Source: an uncultured bacterium (lineage in GTDB: Bacteria; Patescibacteriota; Saccharimonadia; Saccharimonadales; Saccharimonadaceae). From it: a DNA stretch of 8,688 nucleotides. A program made the translations under genes and the position numbers. Shown in pieces: positions 6,685 to 8,688 of this stretch. The notes beneath the pieces were generated by a model. That model saw only the letters and a program-made list of their open reading frames with translations, made no database searches and was not told where the DNA came from. The DNA lies in assembly GCA_903844835.1 (NCBI GenBank), contig CAIMUU010000102.1:1-8688 (forward strand). The letters are read 5' to 3'. How positions within the stretch are numbered: position 1 is the stretch's first letter; each line of letters opens with the position of its first letter.

Positions 6685-7857
6685 CTAAAATATTTTCTTT
6701 CCAGCCAGTTCATCTGGCAAATAATCTTTTTCGTGCTTAAAGCCTGACTCCCATTTATAACCTTCGCCATAGCCTATATCCTTCATCAGTTTGGTTGGAG
6801 CATTGCGAAGCTGTAGCGGCACTGGTGCGTCGGGATATTGCTTGGCAAGTTCCATGGCTCGATTCATAGCTTCGGTCGTTTGACGAGATTTTTCGCTTTT
6901 GGCTAGAGCAGCGGCAACATGGAATAGCATATAGCTAGATTCGGGCATGCCGACACGTTCGACGGCCTGGAAGGCGTTTAGAGCCAGCCCAAGGGCACCA
7001 TTGCCGGCAAGGCCAATATCTTCACTGGCAAAAATTACCATGCGTCTGGCGATGAATTTAGGGTCTTCGCCAGCATCAATCATTCTCGCCAAATAATATA
7101 AGCTAGCATCAACATTACTGCCACGCATACTTTTTATGAATGCACTGATGACGTTGTAGTGCATGTCGCCTTTTTTGTCGTAACCGGGTAGGCGTTTTTG
7201 GGCGGCAACTTTGACAATTTCTGGCGTAACTTTGTCGCTCATTGTTAGGGCTAATTCCAGGGTACCGAGGGCGATTCTGGCATCTCCCCCAGACAATTCG
7301 GCAATGTAATCAACTGCGCTTGGGATAATTTTTTTGCTAGCTTTTTCGGACTTAATGGCAGATTTTAAGACTTTAGTAATCTCAACTTTATTCAGTGGCT
7401 GTAATATCAGGACGCGAGTTCGTGAAAGTAGGGGATTTATTATCTCGAAACTAGGATTTTCGGTGGTGGCGCCGATTAGGGTTATTAATCCAGATTCAAC
7501 ATGAGGTAAAAAAGCGTCTTGTTGGGCTTTATTGAATCTGTGAATTTCGTCGACGAATAGGATTGTCCTGATTTGAAGATTCCAATTTTGTCTGGCGTGT
7601 TCAATGATTTTTGTGACGTCTTTTTTACCGCTGGTGACAGCTGAAATTTCAATAAACTCTGCATTGACCTCATTCGCAATTATCCGTGCCAAAGTTGTTT
7701 TGCCACTACCGGGTGGTCCCCATAATATCAAACTGACAGGTTCTTTGTTTTTAACAATTTGGCGCAAGATTTCTTTGTCGCCCAGTAAATGAGTTTGACC
7801 AATAACACTATCAAGTGTGGTTGGGCGCATCCTCTCTGCCAGCGGAACTCGTTGCAT
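6685..7857 (-). CDS. rarA: RarA/MgsA replication-associated recombination AAA+ ATPase
   Basis: A 390-residue member of the RarA/MgsA/WRNIP1 family, clamp-loader-like AAA+ ATPases that act at stalled replication forks with SSB. The N-terminus PLAERMRPTTLDSVIGQTHL is the family signature. It is followed by Walker A GPPGSGKT (47-54), Walker B LFVDEIHRF (DEIH 103-106), sensor 1 GATTENPSFE (129-138) and an arginine-finger LLSR (R146). The C-terminal tetramerisation domain (about 220-380) contains GSNVDASLYYLARM and the PLQLRNAPT stretch. At 390 residues it is slightly short for the family but has no missing block. I chose ATG 7857 over an upstream GTG at 7893. It gives the conserved N-terminus, and a perfect TATAAT ends 6 bases before it, implying a leaderless mRNA. 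The stop is TAG. It is codirectional with the glycosyltransferase operon but 83 bp away, with a separate promoter between. Confidence 0.95.
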   Translation of the reverse strand: MQRVPLAERMRPTTLDSVIGQTHLLGDKEILRQIVKNKEPVSLILWGPPGSGKTTLARIIANEVNAEFIEISAVTSGKKDVTKIIEHARQNWNLQIRTILFVDEIHRFNKAQQDAFLPHVESGLITLIGATTENPSFEIINPLLSRTRVLILQPLNKVEITKVLKSAIKSEKASKKIIPSAVDYIAELSGGDARIALGTLELALTMSDKVTPEIVKVAAQKRLPGYDKKGDMHYNVISAFIKSMRGSNVDASLYYLARMIDAGEDPKFIARRMVIFASEDIGLAGNGALGLALNAFQAVERVGMPESSYMLFHVAAALAKSEKSRQTTEAMNRAMELAKQYPDAPVPLQLRNAPTKLMKDIGYGEGYKWESGFKHEKDYLPDELAGKKIF

Positions 7858-7863
7858 ATACCT

Positions 7864-7869
7864 ATTATA
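7864..7869 (-). promoter_or_regulatory. -10 box of rarA, leaderless start
   Basis: The minus strand reads TATAAT (7869-7864), then six bases, then the rarA ATG at 7857. Transcription should therefore begin at or within a base or two of the start codon. The -35 is weak (TGAAAA around 7892-7887). The box lies next to the -35 of the divergent tRNA-Phe promoter. Confidence 0.65.
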
Positions 7870-7871
7870 CC

Positions 7872-7900
7872 TTGAAATGAAATAGTTTTTCACCTACAAT
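7872..7900 (+). promoter_or_regulatory. Promoter of tRNA-Phe
   Basis: TTGAAA (7872-7877), a 17-base spacer and TACAAT (7895-7900). The start near 7907 gives a leader of about four bases. The promoter shares DNA with the rarA promoter on the other strand, so the two polymerases could compete. Confidence 0.75.
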
Positions 7901-7910
7901 AGTTGAGTGT

Positions 7911-7985
7911 GGCTCTTTAGCTCAGTGGTAGAGCAGAGGCCTGAAGAGCCTTGTGTCCCCAGTCCGAACCTGGGAGGAGCCACCA
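7911..7985 (+). tRNA. tRNA-Phe(GAA) with C at T-loop position 55
   Basis: A 75-base cloverleaf. The acceptor is GGCTCTT/AGGAGCC with one T-G wobble, and the D-arm GCTC/GAGC has AGTGGTA in the loop. The anticodon arm GAGGC/GCCTT encloses CTGAAGA (anticodon GAA, Phe, with G37). The T-stem CCCAG/CTGGG is perfect, and A73 plus CCA is encoded. The T-loop reads TCCGAAC, with C where nearly all elongator tRNAs carry T55 (pseudouridine). G18 is present, so an 18-55 contact could persist as G-C, but TruB could not modify this position. Confidence 0.95.
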
Positions 7986-8028
7986 AAGAAATAGTCCCAA
8001 CCCCTAAAGGGCTGGGACTTTTTCTTTG
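7984..8028 (+). terminator. Intrinsic terminator of tRNA-Phe, starting within CCA
   Basis: 20-base arms (7984-8003 with 8009-8028) have two mismatches and loop CTAAA (8004-8008). The GC-rich core is GTCCCA/TGGGAC plus CCC/GGG, with TTTTTCTTT on the 3' side. The left arm begins with the last two bases of the encoded CCA. Confidence 0.88.
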
Positions 8029-8186
8029 ATTGGACTTCCGTCCAATGTTCGGGATGGGGGTTTTGCGAAGCAAAACGAACCCCAGTTCGGCGAAGTGAAT
8101 GAAGCGAAAAGGTGTTTACATTTTTTCGCAAATGAACGGAGGGGGCCAAAGGCCGATAGCTGGGAGGAGTTATTCGACTCGCGTCG
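8029..8186. repeat. Non-coding cluster of short hairpins between tRNA-Phe and tRNA-Gly
   Basis: Five inverted repeats follow one another: ATTGGAC/GTCCAAT with loop TTCC (8029-8046); a strong two-part stem TGGGG/CCCCA plus GTTTTGC/GCAAAAC with loop GAA and a GAA bulge (8055-8084); GCGAAAA/TTTTCGC (8104-8129); GGCC-AAA-GGCC (8144-8154); and CGAC-TCGC-GTCG (8175-8186). Open frames across it on both strands have no family motif, promoter or ribosome-binding site, so I do not call a gene. It resembles extragenic palindromic repeats or decayed DNA near tRNAs; whether it recurs in the genome is unknown. Confidence 0.5.
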
Positions 8187-8214
8187 CTCGCTCATAATCC
8201 TTGACCACATTCTA

Positions 8215-8243
8215 TTGTTTTTTTGCTAATTTACCCTTATAAT
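8215..8243 (+). promoter_or_regulatory. Promoter of tRNA-Gly
   Basis: TTGTTT (8215-8220), 17-base spacer and a perfect TATAAT (8238-8243), with a start near 8250, about six bases before the tRNA. A good promoter suggests this unusual tRNA is expressed. Confidence 0.75.
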
Positions 8244-8255
8244 TTTCATAGGTAT

Positions 8256-8330
8256 GCGGGTGTAGCTCAGTGTTAGAGCGCTTCCTTGCCAAGGAAGAGG
8301 TCGAGAGTTAGAGCCTCTTCACCCGCACCA
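8256..8330 (+). tRNA. tRNA-Gly(GCC) with a U19/A56 tertiary-pair replacement
   Basis: A full 75-base cloverleaf. The acceptor GCGGGTG/CACCCGC is perfect, with D-stem GCTC/GAGC, anticodon arm CTTCC/GGAAG around TTGCCAA (anticodon GCC, Gly), T-stem GAGAG/CTCTT, and A73 with encoded CCA. The D-loop is AGTGTTA instead of AGTGGTA, so G19 is T (8273). The T-loop is TTAGAGC instead of TTCGAGC, so C56 is A (8310). These two bases normally form the Watson-Crick G19-C56 pair at the elbow; here U19-A56 could replace it. G18 and U55 are kept. It is probably a working tRNA rather than a pseudogene because all four stems are intact and a promoter precedes it. Confidence 0.92.
8310..8330 (+). repeat. Direct repeat, copy 1 (3' end of tRNA-Gly)
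   Basis: This is the left copy of a perfect 21-base repeat, from T-loop position 56 to the final A of CCA. The second copy is at 8518-8538. The flanks differ on both sides (TT|..|TA here, AC|..|AA there), so the homology is sharply bounded. It has the position and length expected of an attachment site in the 3' part of a tRNA gene. Confidence 0.85.
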
Positions 8331-8370
8331 TAAGAATAGCCCCACCTTGTGTGGGGTTATTCTTATGGTG
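8326..8370 (+). terminator. Terminator of tRNA-Gly whose stem includes the tRNA 3' end
   Basis: A nearly perfect 20-bp stem (8326-8345 with 8351-8370; one G-T wobble) with loop CTTGT. The left arm begins at the last paired acceptor base (C72) and includes A73 and CCA. Terminator folding therefore competes directly with the tRNA acceptor end. The T-tract is modest (TTATTCTTAT), but the stem is very stable. Confidence 0.8.
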
Positions 8371-8375
8371 TGAAT

Positions 8376-8508
8376 CGAGTTTCTGACTATCGACCTCTGA
8401 GGTTGAGAGCGAAAACTGCAAGTCTGCAGTTTGAGAGTCGGAAACTTGGACCATATCATCCGATATGGCTAAGTTGAGACGGGGTCGCGGAAATTTGCAT
8501 AGCAAATT
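8376..8508 (+). other. Hairpin-rich non-coding segment between the two tRNA-Gly 3' ends
   Basis: The 8331-8517 stretch has no convincing gene. After the tRNA terminator it folds almost throughout: 10-bp stem 8379-8388/8436-8445 enclosing a small ACCT/AGGT hairpin (8393-8403) and an 8-bp AAACTGCA/TGCAGTTT hairpin (8413-8432); a 14-bp stem 8443-8457/8462-8475 with one bulged A; and AATTTGC-ATA-GCAAATT (8492-8508). The first and third stems share 8443-8445 and compete further through 8446-8449, so two folds are possible. No promoter of its own is evident; it would be transcribed only by readthrough of the tRNA-Gly terminator. It matches no RNA family that I recognise. Confidence 0.5.
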
Positions 8509-8517
8509 ATCTGTGAC

Positions 8518-8538
8518 AGAGCCTCTTCACCCGCACCA
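8518..8538 (+). repeat. Direct repeat, copy 2 (orphan tRNA-Gly 3' end)
   Basis: An exact copy of 8310-8330, 208 bp further on, including A73 and CCA. No tRNA 5' half precedes it: no GCGGGTG acceptor strand, D-arm or matching T-stem is present. A strong terminator starts a few bases later, as would be expected if this is the original end of the tRNA-Gly gene. Confidence 0.85.
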
Positions 8539-8542
8539 AATA

Positions 8543-8568
8543 AAAATCTGACCGCTTGGTCAGGTTTT
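8543..8568 (+). terminator. Intrinsic terminator after the second tRNA-Gly 3' end
   Basis: An 11-bp stem, AAAATCTGACC/GGTCAGGTTTT, loop GCTT, with an A-run on the left and a T-run on the right, so it may work in both directions. It separates the tRNA-Gly region from the next gene's promoter. Confidence 0.85.
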
Positions 8569-8570
8569 AA

Positions 8571-8605
8571 TACCGGTAAATTGAAAACTATTACCATTAC
8601 TGGTA
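8571..8605 (+). promoter_or_regulatory. Pair of operator-like palindromes around the -35 of the last gene
   Basis: TACCGGTA (8571-8578) and TACCA-TTAC-TGGTA (8592-8605, taken as 8592-8596 and 8601-8605) share the half-site TACC/GGTA. Their centres are 24 bp apart, flanking the TTGAAA box, with the second overlapping the -10. This arrangement suits a dimeric repressor, but no cognate regulator is in the window. Confidence 0.3.
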
Positions 8606-8609
8606 TATT
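8581..8609 (+). promoter_or_regulatory. Promoter of the gene at 8645
   Basis: TTGAAA (8581-8586), 17-base spacer and TATATT (8604-8609). Transcription from about 8616 gives a leader of about 29 bases. Confidence 0.65.
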
Positions 8610-8644
8610 TATAAGTAAGTATATATTTCTTTAAAGGGGGAATT

Positions 8645-8688
8645 ATGGATAACGAGCGTAAAAGATCCAATAAAAAACCGGTTTTTAA
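8645..8688 (+). CDS. Unidentified gene, first 14 codons only
   Basis: The ATG at 8645 follows AAAGGGGG (8633-8640) by four bases, an extended purine-rich ribosome-binding site. A matching promoter lies upstream. The visible residues, MDNERKRSNKKPVF, are strongly basic and hydrophilic, without a signal peptide so far. The frame is still open at the window end. Nothing in 14 residues allows a family call. It forms a separate transcription unit from the tRNA-Gly region because a terminator lies between them. Confidence 0.6.
   Translation, partial: MDNERKRSNKKPVF

Noticed and set aside
7857..7893. Upstream GTG start for rarA (402 codons)
   Set aside because: The family N-terminus begins at the ATG at 7857, and the rarA -10 box lies inside the proposed extension.
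7922..8149. Minus-strand open frame of 75 codons ending in RTGDTRLFRPLLYH
   Set aside because: It is antisense to tRNA-Phe and its terminator. The RTGDTRLFRPLLY string is the well-known spurious translation of the tRNA-Phe complement.
8004..8229. Open frames on both strands between tRNA-Phe and tRNA-Gly
   Set aside because: They run through a row of palindromes and a terminator, have no ribosome-binding site or recognisable motif, and one overlaps the tRNA-Gly promoter.
8379..8445. Hammerhead ribozyme or group I intron in the tRNA-Gly insert
   Set aside because: CTGA and GAAA strings occur, but the CUGANGA core is not satisfied and stem II does not form. The insert is too short for a group I intron, and the tRNA is uninterrupted.
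8308..8505. Minus-strand frame antisense to the tRNA-Gly 3' end and the structured segment
   Set aside because: It crosses a terminator and several hairpins, has no start signals and no protein-family features.
8464..8538. A second complete tRNA ending at 8538
   Set aside because: Only the 3' 21 bases are tRNA-like; there is no matching acceptor 5' strand, D-arm, anticodon arm or T-stem partner.
1..8688. CRISPR array, insertion sequence, integrase or defence cassette
   Set aside because: No regularly spaced repeats, no terminal inverted repeats around a transposase, and no nuclease, toxin-antitoxin or recombinase gene is visible.

Overview
The window looks like a chromosomal segment of a Patescibacteria (CPR) bacterium, most likely Saccharibacteria-like. 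This is inferred from the AT-rich, tightly packed genes, the HTH/LAGLIDADG-like protein type, the near-absence of leader sequence on some genes, and tRNA genes with encoded CCA. UGA is used as an ordinary stop: three genes end in TGA, two of them in ATGA start/stop overlaps. This argues against the UGA=Gly lineages (SR1/Gracilibacteria). I could not run a similarity search, so lineage and family names come from motifs only.

Layout. 1-56: 5' part of tRNA-Leu(GAG) on the minus strand. 94-759 (-): HTH plus LAGLIDADG-like protein lying between two tRNA genes. 825-983: promoter, tRNA-Val(UAC) and terminator. 1024-2964: promoter, structured leader and typA/bipA (ribosome-associated translational GTPase). 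2974-6601 (-): three-gene operon, transcribed in the order membrane GT2 synthase, GT4, GT4. Both junctions are 4-base ATGA overlaps; this is a surface-glycan or glycolipid assembly unit. 6685-7857 (-): rarA/mgsA (replication-associated AAA+ ATPase), whose promoter overlaps the divergent tRNA-Phe promoter. 7911-8538: tRNA-Phe(GAA), a hairpin-rich spacer, tRNA-Gly(GCC), then about 208 bp of non-coding, hairpin-rich DNA ending in a second copy of the tRNA-Gly 3' end. 8543-8688: terminator, promoter and the first codons of an unidentified gene running off the window.

The most unusual part is the tRNA-Gly region. The tRNA lacks both G19 and C56, the most conserved D-loop/T-loop tertiary pair, but has U19 and A56, which could pair. 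A 21-base direct repeat of its 3' end starts exactly at the anomalous A56 and recurs 208 bp downstream, next to its own terminator. This looks like an attachment-site duplication around a tiny element with no gene. In all three complete tRNA genes the terminator stem begins at, or includes, the encoded CCA, so there is no free 3' trailer.

Functionally the window mixes translation (tRNAs, TypA), replication-stress maintenance (RarA) and envelope glycan synthesis (GT operon). I see no defence island, CRISPR array, integrase or transposase.
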